Shown: positions 23,802 to 33,700, numbered from the stretch's first letter. The stretch is 46,116 nt of DNA from an uncultured Eubacterium sp. (GCA_910584595.1 CAJUBQ010000034.1:1-46116), one strand, 5' to 3'. Made by a program: numbers and translations. Notes: generated by a model not told the origin, from the sequence alone.

Positions 23802-26255
23802 CTATTTTAACAATTCGATTCTTCTTAACGAAAAATCCTGATATCTCCTCGTTAAATTCGGATTGTAATACGGGTCACCGGAACGAATCAAATCCGCCCA
23901 TCTCGTCGTAAACAAATCAACCTCCCGATGATAACGCGCCAGCTTTTCAGCCGTATTTTCCGTTCCTCTGGACTTGTACTCATAGTGATGCAGCATTGCA
24001 AACGGATTGTAAACGACAAGTTTTCCGGTTTGCCGTACTTTCAGACAATAATCAATATCATTATACGCAATCTGAAATTGTGCATCCATCCCGCCTACAT
24101 CTTCAAATACACTTTTTTTTGTCATCAAACATGCTGCTGTTACCGCACTATAATCCTGCGGACAAAAAATCCGGTTCTGGTATCCTCCGTTTTCTTTTGG
24201 AAATCCCTGAAATCCTTCTCCGCAAATGCCTCCAAGCCCGACAATCACGCCTGCATGCTGAATCGTGTCGTCAAAATAAAAGAGTCTGGCTCCGCAAATG
24301 CCCACATCTTCACGCATACAGTACCCCAGCATTTCTTCTATAAAATTCGGAGTTATCACTTCCGTATCGTTATTCAGCAGCAAAATATATTCCCCTTTGG
24401 AATGAGCCACCCCAAAGTTGGTAATCTTAGAGTAATTAAATATATCTTTCCAGACAACTACACGAATGCGTTCATCCTGTGCTTTTAGCTTTTCATAATA
24501 AGCAAAGGTGCGGTCTTCTTCGCTGTTGTTTTCTATAATTACGATTTCATAGTTGGAATACGTACAGTTTTTCAGTACGGACTGTACACATGTATCCAAA
24601 TCTTCAATATGATCTTTATTCGGAATATTAATGGATACAAGCGGCGTTTCCTCCCATTGATAGATCGTATGATAAATGCCAGGCGTCGTCGCCGGTTCTG
24701 CAAAGGCTGGTATCCCCATCCGCTTATAATGCGCGTTTAACGCCTTTTCACCGCCGCTGCAATCCTGTCTGCCCATCTCCCTCGTATGATACAATACACG
24801 AGGAACATGCCCGACACATTTTGCTGTTTCTGCGGCGCGCAGTACATAATCATAACATGCACCAGCCAGATACGCAGCATCCCATGGGCCGATCTTTGCC
24901 GCTATATTCGCACGAATGAGCAGCATACGGCCAATATAATTGACTGCACGCAGCAAATCTATATTAAAATCTGATTTAAACGCCGGCTCACGATAGACTT
25001 TTCCATCATCCGATATCTGATCTTCGTCCGTATAGCACAGATCCATATCCGGCTCTTGCTCCATCAGCTTCACACAGCTGTAGAAAGCGTCCGGTTCCAG
25101 CGTATCCGATGGCGCAAGCAGCGTCACCCAGCACGAATCGTATTGCCCTTGCTTTTCTTTTTGTATATAAGCTAAAGTTTTACGAATCCCCTGTGCGATA
25201 CGAGCCTGACGCCCTTCCTTTCCTTCTGCGCAGATCAGGCAAATACGTTCTTTTGGCACATAAGAATGCACCCGTTCCATAAGCTTTTTCTTTTCCGCAT
25301 CCGTACAGACAATCATCCATTTCCAATGATAATAGGTCTGATTTTTCAAAGAAATCGCTGTCCAGGTTATATGATGTACGTCTTCATAGGGAGTGACCAC
25401 GCAAATCAATGGATTGAGCGTGCTTTGCTCCTGCCGCTGCCGTTCCAGTTCTTTTTCCGAAGGCATATTTTTCCTGCGCCACTTCATATAATTGCCGGTG
25501 TCCCCCACCAGCTCATACAACTCATTCACCGCCCGCTTGCACGTCTTTTTCATGCCGTTTCGTTTCATATAATAACTGGCTTTTTTCATATACAGCATGA
25601 TACGATTTTTATCTACCGCGCTAAACTGTCTCATAACGGAATGTTCTCCGTCTGTAATCTGCAGAAACATCTTCTTTCTGCCATTAACCGGAACCGTCAC
25701 GCAAAACCCGCTGTCGTATAAATGCTCTGCTTCCCGATATTCCAACGCTACATCCGGTTTTGGGAAATGACTGACTTCACACTTCATCGGCTCTTTCGCC
25801 TTATCAAAAACATTAATCTTGATCGGCTTTTCCGAAGCAGCCCATCCACTTACGACGCAGTTTGCGCCTGTAGACTGAATATTGGTAATTCGGTAGTTCA
25901 GCTGTGCCTGCAGTCTGCGCAGCTGTGAAACGCGACGCTCATAAACACGGCTGCCGTCTGCAAGACATAAAAACAGTCTGCGGTATTTTGCCAGATTTTT
26001 TGGCAGCTGTACGATAATCACATACTCTTTTGCTACTTTTAAGTCATATTTCATATACTTTTGCTGCACAGAATCATCTGAAAAGCAGAGTACTTTGATT
26101 TTTTGCCGCTCACAGTCCAAAAAAACAGAAAACTTTTCATTGTCCGGACGATCCTGCTCGAGGCTGTCTCCCTCAAACCAGCCGGTCAGAACATACCTGT
26201 TCCTATCTGCGATATGAAAATGCCCTTCCTGCACGACAAATTTATTTTCCATCAT
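23802..26255 (-). CDS. Large tandem family 2 glycosyltransferase
   Basis: 817 residues. Residues 1-260 are a beta-rich, then helical, region of unknown function that ends in a basic segment (KKASYYMKRNGMKKTCKRAV). A first GT-A module follows (about 283-500; PLICVVTPYEDVHHITW, LCYTDEDQISDDGKVY, AFKSDFNIDLLRAVNYIGRM), then a second (about 543-790; PLVSINIPNKDHIEDLDTCV, EIVIIENNSEED, YILLLNNDTEV, YNDIDYCLKVRQTG). Both modules keep their acidic donor-metal motif. Such tandem enzymes often add alternating or repeated residues, rhamnose being a common donor in rml clusters. ATG 26255 favoured over a TTG two codons earlier. It lies between rfbB and rfbA, splitting the rhamnose genes. Confidence 0.88.
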   Translation of the reverse strand: MMENKFVVQEGHFHIADRNRYVLTGWFEGDSLEQDRPDNEKFSVFLDCERQKIKVLCFSDDSVQQKYMKYDLKVAKEYVIIVQLPKNLAKYRRLFLCLADGSRVYERRVSQLRRLQAQLNYRITNIQSTGANCVVSGWAASEKPIKINVFDKAKEPMKCEVSHFPKPDVALEYREAEHLYDSGFCVTVPVNGRKKMFLQITDGEHSVMRQFSAVDKNRIMLYMKKASYYMKRNGMKKTCKRAVNELYELVGDTGNYMKWRRKNMPSEKELERQRQEQSTLNPLICVVTPYEDVHHITWTAISLKNQTYYHWKWMIVCTDAEKKKLMERVHSYVPKERICLICAEGKEGRQARIAQGIRKTLAYIQKEKQGQYDSCWVTLLAPSDTLEPDAFYSCVKLMEQEPDMDLCYTDEDQISDDGKVYREPAFKSDFNIDLLRAVNYIGRMLLIRANIAAKIGPWDAAYLAGACYDYVLRAAETAKCVGHVPRVLYHTREMGRQDCSGGEKALNAHYKRMGIPAFAEPATTPGIYHTIYQWEETPLVSINIPNKDHIEDLDTCVQSVLKNCTYSNYEIVIIENNSEEDRTFAYYEKLKAQDERIRVVVWKDIFNYSKITNFGVAHSKGEYILLLNNDTEVITPNFIEEMLGYCMREDVGICGARLFYFDDTIQHAGVIVGLGGICGEGFQGFPKENGGYQNRIFCPQDYSAVTAACLMTKKSVFEDVGGMDAQFQIAYNDIDYCLKVRQTGKLVVYNPFAMLHHYEYKSRGTENTAEKLARYHREVDLFTTRWADLIRSGDPYYNPNLTRRYQDFSLRRIELLK

Positions 26256-26267
26256 AGGCAAAGCCCT

Positions 26268-27353
26268 TTAGTTTCCTTTATACATTTCTTCATAATATTT
26301 CTGATAATCGCCGCTTGTAACATCTTCCATCCAATCTTCATGCGCAAAATACCAGGCAATCGTTTTTTTAATTCCGTCTTTAAACATTGTCTCAGGCTCC
26401 CAGCCAATCTCCGCACGAATCTTATCCGGTGCAATTGCATAACGTCTGTCATGTCCTTTGCGATCTTCTACATAAGTAATCAAATCTTTGCTTATCCGTT
26501 TTCTTCGTTCATCATCTTCCGGCAGCATTTCCAGCAGTGTTTCAATAATCGTATGAATAATCTCGATATTCTGTTTTTCATTATGCCCGCCAATATTATA
26601 AGTCTCTCCAAGGCGCCCCTTTTCCTGCACAAGATCAATCGCTTTGGCATGATCGTCTACATACAGCCAGTCACGTACATTTTTGCCGTCGCCGTATACA
26701 GGCAGGTTTTTTCCATGAAGCGCATTATGAATCATAAGCGGGATCAGCTTTTCCGGAAACTGATACGGACCATAATTGTTGGAGCAATTCGTAATATTTG
26801 CCGGAAAATGATACGTATCTATATACGATTTTACAAGGAAATCCGAGGCTGCTTTGCTGGCGCTGTACGGACTGTGCGGCGCATACGGTGTTGTTTCATA
26901 AAAATATCCGCCGTCCTCCTCCAAAGAGCCATATACCTCATCTGTTGAAACATGCAGGAATTTCTTTCCTTCCAAAAAACTGCCATCCGGCAGTTCCCAG
27001 GCTGCTTTTGCACAATTCAGCATCACTGCTGTGCCATAAACATTTGTCTGTACAAACACCTCCGGATTCCGTATGCTGCGGTCCACATGGGATTCTGCTG
27101 CAAAATGCACGACACGATCGATTTCATTTTCTTCAAATATGCGCCTCATCGCATCTTTATCACAAATATCCGCTTTCACAAAGGTATAGTTTTCCCGATC
27201 CTCCAGATCTTTTAAATTTGCCAGATTGCCGGCATACGTCAATGCATCCACATTAATGATACGGATTGCATCCCCATATTTGCGAAACATATAGTGAATA
27301 TAATTCGAGCCAATAAATCCGGCTCCACCCGTTACTAAATAAGTCCTCGCCAT
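26268..27353 (-). CDS. rfbB: dTDP-glucose 4,6-dehydratase
   Basis: 361 residues. Extended short-chain dehydrogenase with the NAD-binding VTGGAGFIGSNYIHYM, the catalytic DEVYGSL region (Asp-Glu dehydratase residues), YSASKAASDFLVKSY (Tyr-x-x-x-Lys) and NCSNNYGPYQFPEKLIPL. Second step of dTDP-rhamnose synthesis. ATG with AAAGGAG upstream, 35-base gap from rfbD. Confidence 0.98.
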   Translation of the reverse strand: MARTYLVTGGAGFIGSNYIHYMFRKYGDAIRIINVDALTYAGNLANLKDLEDRENYTFVKADICDKDAMRRIFEENEIDRVVHFAAESHVDRSIRNPEVFVQTNVYGTAVMLNCAKAAWELPDGSFLEGKKFLHVSTDEVYGSLEEDGGYFYETTPYAPHSPYSASKAASDFLVKSYIDTYHFPANITNCSNNYGPYQFPEKLIPLMIHNALHGKNLPVYGDGKNVRDWLYVDDHAKAIDLVQEKGRLGETYNIGGHNEKQNIEIIHTIIETLLEMLPEDDERRKRISKDLITYVEDRKGHDRRYAIAPDKIRAEIGWEPETMFKDGIKKTIAWYFAHEDWMEDVTSGDYQKYYEEMYKGN

Positions 27354-27388
27354 TTTTCCGCTGTCTCCTTTTATTTCTAATCATCTAT

Positions 27389-28231
27389 TTACAGTATTTC
27401 CTTTAAATACACACTTAATGCATCCTGCCAATCCTGCATTTTATAATCTGTCGTCAAATGAAGCATTTGATTATCCAGCACAGAATACGCCGGACGTTTC
27501 GCCTGTGTTGGATATTCCGCTGTTGTAATATAATCTACTTTTGTGTCCTTTCCTGCCTGTCTGAAAATCTCTGACGCAAAATCTGCCCAACTGCACCAGC
27601 CTTCACATGTTCCGTGGAATACGCCATAATTTTCTGTCGGTTCCAGTACATGCATCATCTTCGCTAACTCCAGTGCGCTCGTTGGCGTTCCGAACTGATC
27701 GCTGACAACACGTACCGTATCATTTGATTCTGCCAGACGCAGCATCGTAGCTGCAAAATTTTTGCCTTCTCCATACAGCCAGGCCGTACGGATGATAAAA
27801 TAACGATCTGCAAAATCCCGTACAAACTGTTCACCTGCCAGCTTGGTAGATCCGTAAACACTCTGCGGATCCGGCCGATCTGTCTCTACATAGGGATGGT
27901 CCGCACAGCCGGAAAACACATAATCCGTCGAAATCTGGAACAGCTTTGCACCTGTTTCACGTGATGCAATGCTTAAATTTCTCGGTCCTAACGCATTGAT
28001 CTGAAATGCTTTCTCATACTGTGATTCACACAAATCTACAGCTGTCATAGCCCCGCAGTTCATAATCACATCCGGCTTTTGTTCACGCATCAGCTGCATG
28101 ACTGCATCTAAATTTGTAATATCCAGTTCGGGTACATCGGTATTGATGATCTGTACCTGTTCTCCTTCGTATACTCGATTTAAAGCCCGTCCAAGCTGTC
28201 CGTTACATCCGGTGATTAACAGTTTTTTCAT
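27389..28231 (-). CDS. rfbD: dTDP-4-dehydrorhamnose reductase
   Basis: 280 residues. ITGCNGQLGRALNRVY (NAD(P)-binding), ISTDYVFSGCADHPYVE, YGSTKLAGEQFVRDF (Tyr-x-x-x-Lys), FIIRTAWLYGEGKNF and the RPAYSVLDN motif near the end identify RmlD. Last step to dTDP-L-rhamnose. ATG with AAGGAG. It is the first of the four rhamnose genes to be transcribed and follows the HPr gene by 56 bases. Confidence 0.97.
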   Translation of the reverse strand: MKKLLITGCNGQLGRALNRVYEGEQVQIINTDVPELDITNLDAVMQLMREQKPDVIMNCGAMTAVDLCESQYEKAFQINALGPRNLSIASRETGAKLFQISTDYVFSGCADHPYVETDRPDPQSVYGSTKLAGEQFVRDFADRYFIIRTAWLYGEGKNFAATMLRLAESNDTVRVVSDQFGTPTSALELAKMMHVLEPTENYGVFHGTCEGWCSWADFASEIFRQAGKDTKVDYITTAEYPTQAKRPAYSVLDNQMLHLTTDYKMQDWQDALSVYLKEIL

Positions 28232-28287
28232 CGTGATTCTCCTTACCTCGTTCTTTCAGCTTTTTATTTATGATTACACATTTTCCG

Positions 28288-28554
28288 CTATTCGCCTAAG
28301 CCTGATTCAATCAGCGCTACCATTTCCTTCAATGCTGTTTCTTCGTCCTCTCCTTCACAGATCAGTTCAATTTCATCCCCGCTCTTAATACAGGCCCCTA
28401 ACACGCTTAATACGCTTTTCGCATTGGCAATATTTTCACCGCCGTATTTAAACGTAATGACAGAACCATATTCGATCGCATTTTTACATAAAACTCCTGC
28501 CGGGCGCAGATGTAATCCCGTCGGGTTTTTTATTTTTACCTTTTGACTTACCAT
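28288..28554 (-). CDS. ptsH: HPr-family phosphocarrier protein
   Basis: 88 residues. His15 in TGLHLRPAG is the phosphotransfer residue, and Ser47 in AKSVLSVLG corresponds to the regulatory Ser46 of Gram-positive HPr, so it could take phosphate both from enzyme I and from HPr kinase. The usual GLHARPA reads GLHLRPA. It sits between glmM and rfbD, 11 bases after glmM and away from any PTS gene, which suggests a link between carbon status and envelope sugar supply; that link is inference. A second HPr elsewhere in the genome may be the main PTS carrier. Confidence 0.9.
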   Translation of the reverse strand: MVSQKVKIKNPTGLHLRPAGVLCKNAIEYGSVITFKYGGENIANAKSVLSVLGACIKSGDEIELICEGEDEETALKEMVALIESGLGE

Positions 28555-28565
28555 CCTCTTTACCT

Positions 28566-29915
28566 CTATAACATGATTTTTGTAATTAAATCCGCCAGAT
28601 TTCTGGCCTCTTCATCAATCTCCTGCTGATTTTTTCCTTCAATCATAACACGTACGAGCGGTTCTGTGCCTGACGGACGAATCAACACTCTTCCTTCGCC
28701 ATTGAACTTTTCCTCCAGCTGTTTGATTGCTTCTTCAATTTCAGCATATTCCATATAATGTTCTTTTTTATGATTCGGAACTTTTGCATTCACGAGAGCC
28801 TGCGGATAAATCTCCATAACAGATGCAAGCTCTGACAATTTTTTCCCGGTATCTACCATTACCTGCAATACATGCAAAGCGCTTAACAGGCCGTCTCCGG
28901 TCGTATTGTCGTCCAGAAAAATAATATGACCGGACTGTTCTCCACCGATATTATAACCATTTTCCCGCATATTTTCCAGTACATAACGGTCACCGACTTT
29001 TGTTTTTTCTACATGAATCCCGTTTTCCTGTCCCATTATCGTAAAACCAAGGTTACTCATAACCGTAACGACGATCGTATTCTTTTTCAAAGTTCCTTTC
29101 TGCTTCATATAATTGCCGCAGATAGCCATCAGCTGATCTCCATCCACAAGACTGCCTTGTTCATCAACTGCAAGAAGGCGGTCTGCATCTCCGTCAAATG
29201 CAAGCCCGATATCCGCTTTTTCATAAACAACTCTGGCTTTTAGTTCATCCATATGTGTCGAACCACAGTTTGCGTTAATATTTGTTCCGTCCGGATTGAC
29301 ATGAATCGGAATTAACTCTGCTCCCAGTTCCCGCAAAGCTTTCACAGATGTGTAATACGCAGCCCCTTCCGCACAATCTGCTACAATCTTTAACCCATGC
29401 AAATTTACCGGCACACATTTTTTTACAAACGCAACGTACTCGTCACGGATATCAAATCGGTAATCAATTCTTCCTACACCCGATCCAATCGGAAGCGTTA
29501 CATCTTTCATGTGATTTTTAATCATCGCTTCAATCTCATCTTCCAGTTCATCCGACAGTTTATATCCGTCTCCGTTAAAAAATTTAATGCCGTTAAACTC
29601 CATCGGATTATGCGAAGCTGATATAACGACTCCTGCATCTACTTTGTGTCTTCTTGTCAGATAAGCAACTGCCGGCGTTGGCAGTACTCCTACATAGATT
29701 GCGTTCGCTCCTACCGAGCAAATGCCAGCCATCAATGCGCTGGCAAGCATCCCGCCGGATATACGGGTATCGCAGCCGACAATCAATGTCGGCTGATGTT
29801 CCTTTTCCCGTGTCAGCACATATGCGCCCGCCTGCCCAAGCTGTGTCGCCAGCTCAATTGTCAGCTCCGCTCCTGCTACTCCTCTGACGCCATCTGTTCC
29901 AAACATTCTGTCCAT
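28566..29915 (-). CDS. glmM: Phosphoglucosamine mutase
   Basis: 449 residues. Active-site Ser101 in ISASHNPMEFNGIKFF, metal loop FDGDADRLLAVD, sugar-binding GGEQSGHII and phosphate-binding RPSGTEPLVRVMIEG are all present. Converts glucosamine-6-phosphate to glucosamine-1-phosphate. Overlapping signals with cdaR (GGAGG lies inside the last cdaR codons, 2-base gap). The cdaA-cdaR-glmM order is widespread in Firmicutes, where CdaA and GlmM interact. Confidence 0.98.
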   Translation of the reverse strand: MDRMFGTDGVRGVAGAELTIELATQLGQAGAYVLTREKEHQPTLIVGCDTRISGGMLASALMAGICSVGANAIYVGVLPTPAVAYLTRRHKVDAGVVISASHNPMEFNGIKFFNGDGYKLSDELEDEIEAMIKNHMKDVTLPIGSGVGRIDYRFDIRDEYVAFVKKCVPVNLHGLKIVADCAEGAAYYTSVKALRELGAELIPIHVNPDGTNINANCGSTHMDELKARVVYEKADIGLAFDGDADRLLAVDEQGSLVDGDQLMAICGNYMKQKGTLKKNTIVVTVMSNLGFTIMGQENGIHVEKTKVGDRYVLENMRENGYNIGGEQSGHIIFLDDNTTGDGLLSALHVLQVMVDTGKKLSELASVMEIYPQALVNAKVPNHKKEHYMEYAEIEEAIKQLEEKFNGEGRVLIRPSGTEPLVRVMIEGKNQQEIDEEARNLADLITKIML

Positions 29916-29917
29916 TT

Positions 29918-31351
29918 CTATTCATCCTCCAAATCTTCCTGTTCTGCCGCAGTATCCTGTCCTTCTCTTGCATCTGCCACAGTATCCTGATTCCCATGAT
30001 TTCCCTGCTCTTCATCCGGCTCTGTTCCGGTATTGTCATCTGCCGAAGTATCCTCATCCGGCGCCGGCTGTTGATCTCCTGTATTATTTTCATTATTATT
30101 TTCTTCGGATATAATTGTAAAAGATACCACGGTTTCACCTACTACATACTTGCTGTTATCCAGCGCCAGCTGCAGTTTTTTGACATGTCTGCCTGCTGCA
30201 AGTCCGCTGACATCCAATACCGGCCGCAATGCATTGACCGTAAGACGATCCAGATCCTCCGCCAGTCCATAAACTTCTATATCCACATTTCTCTCATTAT
30301 AATCAATCCGATAGCCTTCCCGCAGATCATCTACCCCGATATTTCTGACCGGAACCGTAAATACCCTTCGTTCCAGCTGTTCAATATCAATTTTGACCGT
30401 TACGGCGGCTTCTTCTGACTTATTTAAAGATACGCCGGACGGCAAATATTGATTCAAATCGACCCTCTGTTCAAATTTTTCATTTGCACCTTCTACATTA
30501 ATCACTTCTTCCGGTATTACAATCGAGCTGATCGAATTTAAAATATCTGACTTTCCTTTAATTGTTACCTCTGCCGGCTCCGCACTCGTCTGAATGACTT
30601 CAAACCCTTCCTCCGGTTTTCCACTGTAATTTACTTTAATCGGAACCGTTTTTTGCGATACGATGCCTGCTTTTACTGTTACAATATCCAGATTCAGCGT
30701 CAGCCTCGTCTTATCTACTGCCTCGCCTTCTTTATCGAGCAAAACAGGTATGACGCTGTCAGAAATATCCGTACTCATATTGGATACGTCAATCGCCGCT
30801 TTTACCGCGTCGATCTGAGATACGACTTCTTTCGGGCCGGATACCCACAGACGGTTTGGCTCTACAACCATAGAACCAAGCGCATATCCTTCCGCCGGTT
30901 CTCCCTGTGCAACAGGCAGAATCACAAATGCCTGACGCATCAAATCTTCCAATATGACTTTCAGCTGTCTCGTACGTTTTGAAATTGTCAGCTGACTGGA
31001 ATGCCGCAGCGCTGTAATCTCTACCGGCACGATATTTTCCTGCTCCCCCTGTATTAATTTTGACATATCTGCAACTGCTTTAAAGTCCGAACTGCTGAGA
31101 TCATTCACAATGTTTCTTTTTCCTAATACAGTAAATGTAACATTTGCAGAATCCGGTTCGATCTCATAGTATTTATTCGCTGCCTCAATCACTTCTTCGT
31201 TTTCAATCGTAATTGCAATTGTAAATCGCCTGTTTATCGTCGGCTGTTCATCCAGATTGGCGACTGCCATCCACATCGTAACTGCAAATACAAATGCCAG
31301 CAGCTTAAGACCCAGATTCCTAGTCAGTGTTTTTACGACGTTTCTTAGCAT
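29918..31351 (-). CDS. cdaR: CdaR/YbbR-domain regulator of the c-di-AMP synthase
   Basis: 477 residues. Short cytoplasmic start, one transmembrane helix (about 13-31; LGLKLLAFVFAVTMWMAVAN), four YbbR-type beta domains (about 40-395, e.g. VPIKVNYSGKPEEGFEV), then an unusually long acidic Asn/Asp/Glu/Gln-rich tail (about 400-477). It lies outside the cell except for the start and modulates CdaA in relatives. ATG with AAAGGAGG 7 bases upstream. The start lies inside the end of cdaA (32-base overlap), so translation is probably coupled. Confidence 0.93.
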   Translation of the reverse strand: MLRNVVKTLTRNLGLKLLAFVFAVTMWMAVANLDEQPTINRRFTIAITIENEEVIEAANKYYEIEPDSANVTFTVLGKRNIVNDLSSSDFKAVADMSKLIQGEQENIVPVEITALRHSSQLTISKRTRQLKVILEDLMRQAFVILPVAQGEPAEGYALGSMVVEPNRLWVSGPKEVVSQIDAVKAAIDVSNMSTDISDSVIPVLLDKEGEAVDKTRLTLNLDIVTVKAGIVSQKTVPIKVNYSGKPEEGFEVIQTSAEPAEVTIKGKSDILNSISSIVIPEEVINVEGANEKFEQRVDLNQYLPSGVSLNKSEEAAVTVKIDIEQLERRVFTVPVRNIGVDDLREGYRIDYNERNVDIEVYGLAEDLDRLTVNALRPVLDVSGLAAGRHVKKLQLALDNSKYVVGETVVSFTIISEENNNENNTGDQQPAPDEDTSADDNTGTEPDEEQGNHGNQDTVADAREGQDTAAEQEDLEDE

Positions 31352-32237
31352 CTTTCAGCCTCCTTTGCAGTATTTGCAGACGAGATTGCTCCGACTCCGC
31401 ATTTTGTATGATTTTAAGATGTTCCCGCAGCCCATCCTGATCCAGATTTCGGAATATTTGTCCGGTTTTTGCCACCGATACCGCTCCTGTTTCTTCCGAT
31501 ACAATGATCGTTAAAGAATCACTCACTTCACTGATGCCAATTGCTGCACGATGTCTCGTGCCCAGTTCCTTACTGATCGCCATGCTGTCAGACAACGGCA
31601 AATAGCACGTTGCCGCCACTACCCGATCACCTCTGACAATGATCGCCCCGTCATGCAGCGGCGTGTTTTTTTCAAATATGTTAATTAAAAGCTGACTTGT
31701 AAGCAGCGAATCTAATTCAATTCCCGTACGCTCATACTCCGTCAGTACAATATCCTGCTCTACAACAATCAATGCTCCCGTTTTTACTTTTCCCATTTCA
31801 AAAGAAGCTTTTACAAGCTCATTGATCGTCCGATCACTGAATCTGCCGGAATCCTGTGACAGTCCAAAGTCAAACAGCGCGGTCACAAATTTTTTCCGTC
31901 CAAGCTGATCCAAAGCTTTGCGCAGTTCCGGCTGAAAAATCACTGCCAGCGCAGTCAGCGCAACATTTACCATACTGCTGGCCAGCCAAAGGATCGTATT
32001 CATCTGGAACACAGCTGCAACAAGAATAAACAATAAAATTACAACGATACCTTTAAACAGCATCCATGCCCGTGTCCCTTTGATCCATACAAGCACATGG
32101 TAAAATAAAAAAGTAATAATAAAAATCTCAACTATATCTGTAACTCTTATTTTCTGCGGAGTAATCCAGTACAACTTTTCCGCAAATCCCTCTATTGTAC
32201 TGATAAATGTCTGCACAATTTCACTTCCTTCCCTCAT
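31320..32237 (-). CDS. cdaA: Membrane diadenylate cyclase (c-di-AMP synthase)
   Basis: 305 residues from the chosen ATG (GGAAGG 5 bases upstream); a GTG seven codons earlier has no room for a ribosome site. Three transmembrane segments (about 33-52, 61-78, 82-100), then the DAC/DisA_N domain with the catalytic HDGAIIV (Asp196-Gly-Ala) and GTRHRAAIG (228-230) motifs. The C-terminus is a charged helix (about 280-305; SRLQILQRRLKDAKKRRK), somewhat longer than in Bacillus CdaA. Makes c-di-AMP from two ATP; this nucleotide controls potassium uptake, turgor and wall homeostasis. Confidence 0.97.
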   Translation of the reverse strand: MREGSEIVQTFISTIEGFAEKLYWITPQKIRVTDIVEIFIITFLFYHVLVWIKGTRAWMLFKGIVVILLFILVAAVFQMNTILWLASSMVNVALTALAVIFQPELRKALDQLGRKKFVTALFDFGLSQDSGRFSDRTINELVKASFEMGKVKTGALIVVEQDIVLTEYERTGIELDSLLTSQLLINIFEKNTPLHDGAIIVRGDRVVAATCYLPLSDSMAISKELGTRHRAAIGISEVSDSLTIIVSEETGAVSVAKTGQIFRNLDQDGLREHLKIIQNAESEQSRLQILQRRLKDAKKRRKNTD

Positions 32238-32263
32238 AGCAGCCTTCCACCTTTGCACCCTTA

Positions 32264-33274
32264 CTACTCATCGTCCATATCAATATCCATATCTTCCATC
32301 AATTCCTGACGGGTTACCTGATCTCTTTCCGCCCTGCGATTTCTGCTATTCGCACTGATTTTTTTCACTGTTTTTGCCTTTACGGACACATAGCGTTTTG
32401 GTATTGCTTTTACATAATAATAGTATTCGTCATCTTCAAACTGAACACGTTCTGTCCTTGTATAATCCAGATTGAAGAAAAAAAACTGTATAATGAAAAG
32501 CAGCAGCACACTAATCCCACAGCCGACTGTCAAACGCATGGTCATGCTGCTCATGCCAATTTCCAAATACCCCGCAAAAAAACCTAAATACTGCATCAAC
32601 ATCCCGACTACAATAGCAATTGTCCATGCATAATCGACGGAGAGCCTGCGTATTACATACACAACTAATGTAATAAGCGCAAACACGGCAATGGTCAGAT
32701 ACATTTCACGATTTCCGGCAAACTGCTTGAGAATTTCCTGAAACTTACCGATCAGATCTTCATCTTCACCCTTCACGCCAAGACTTGTTTCGTTCGCCGT
32801 GATTCCATTTAAAAAATAGTATGTCACAATTCCACAAATATTCGGAATTATGGCTACCGGGCGCTGCAGTAATCCATTTGCCGCCGGCAGCACATATGGA
32901 ATGCCGAGCGCACATGCAATGGGCGTCAATATCGCATTCCATGCACAGCCGGGAGCGAATCGAAAATACAATAAATACATAATTGCAAAGAGCACAAATA
33001 TAATAACGCCTGCCGGCATCGATAAGGCATAGCAGTGCAGTGTAATCATCGCTCCTGCTGCCAGCAGCATCACCGCCATTGGCAGGATAGAACATACAAG
33101 TGATAAAATGAGCAGCAGCGGCAGACTGTCCAGTCTCTCCATATATCCAATTTTATGATTAATCATCATAAAAGCTGAAAATGCAAGCAGGAATTTTAAA
33201 ACCGGCAGCAAATAAATCTCATATTTTCCATAAAAGCTGCGGATTCCTTCTCTGAATTCCAATAAAACTGTCAT
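32264..33274 (-). CDS. Polytopic membrane protein of unknown function
   Basis: 336 residues, about eight hydrophobic segments, then a cytoplasmic tail of about 70 residues with DDEYYYYVKAIPKRYVS and a basic-then-acidic end (MEDMDIDMDDE). I do not recognise the family. ATG with AGGAGG 5 bases upstream. Nine bases after the previous gene and 26 before cdaA, so it is co-transcribed with the c-di-AMP module. A partner or sensor role is suggested only by position. Confidence 0.8.
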   Translation of the reverse strand: MTVLLEFREGIRSFYGKYEIYLLPVLKFLLAFSAFMMINHKIGYMERLDSLPLLLILSLVCSILPMAVMLLAAGAMITLHCYALSMPAGVIIFVLFAIMYLLYFRFAPGCAWNAILTPIACALGIPYVLPAANGLLQRPVAIIPNICGIVTYYFLNGITANETSLGVKGEDEDLIGKFQEILKQFAGNREMYLTIAVFALITLVVYVIRRLSVDYAWTIAIVVGMLMQYLGFFAGYLEIGMSSMTMRLTVGCGISVLLLFIIQFFFFNLDYTRTERVQFEDDEYYYYVKAIPKRYVSVKAKTVKKISANSRNRRAERDQVTRQELMEDMDIDMDDE

Positions 33275-33283
33275 GCTCTCCTC

Positions 33284-33700
33284 CTAATGCCCTGTCGGTG
33301 TCGTGCGGTTTTCCTGTTCATCATAAAGTCTGCCCAGGCGTTTCAGCCTGCGGTACTGGCGTTTCATACTCTTTCTGCCTGCTGCATAAAATACATTTGC
33401 GTAAATATCAACCGCAACGAGATAAACGACCATAAAAAGCAAATATCTGATAAATATTGCTGTGCCAATTGCAATCAGATTCATACTGTCCAGCTCTTCC
33501 ATCAACAGATCCATATGGCATACGCCCCACAACAGAAAGATCAGGCCAAATACGACGGTACCGCAGAAAAAGCCTTTCAGCAAATGTCTGGCCGCAAAAT
33601 CACCACGATAATAGCGAGTGACCGGCCGATATTTCTTTCCTTCTCGCTGTTCATATGCCGCCAGCTTTGTCATCTCCCGAACACGCTCTTGATCTATCAT
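33284..33700 (-). CDS. Small membrane protein of unknown function
   Basis: 138 residues. ATG 33700 with GGAGG 4 bases upstream and a good promoter behind it; an open extension of 43 codons crosses the promoter and the upstream terminator and is not coding. A basic N-terminal cytoplasmic part (about 1-40), two hydrophobic segments (about 43-62 and 78-100), and a strongly basic tail (RKSMKRQYRRLKRLGRLYDEQ). First gene of the long operon. Not recognised. Confidence 0.75.
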   Translation of the reverse strand: MIDQERVREMTKLAAYEQREGKKYRPVTRYYRGDFAARHLLKGFFCGTVVFGLIFLLWGVCHMDLLMEELDSMNLIAIGTAIFIRYLLFMVVYLVAVDIYANVFYAAGRKSMKRQYRRLKRLGRLYDEQENRTTPTGH

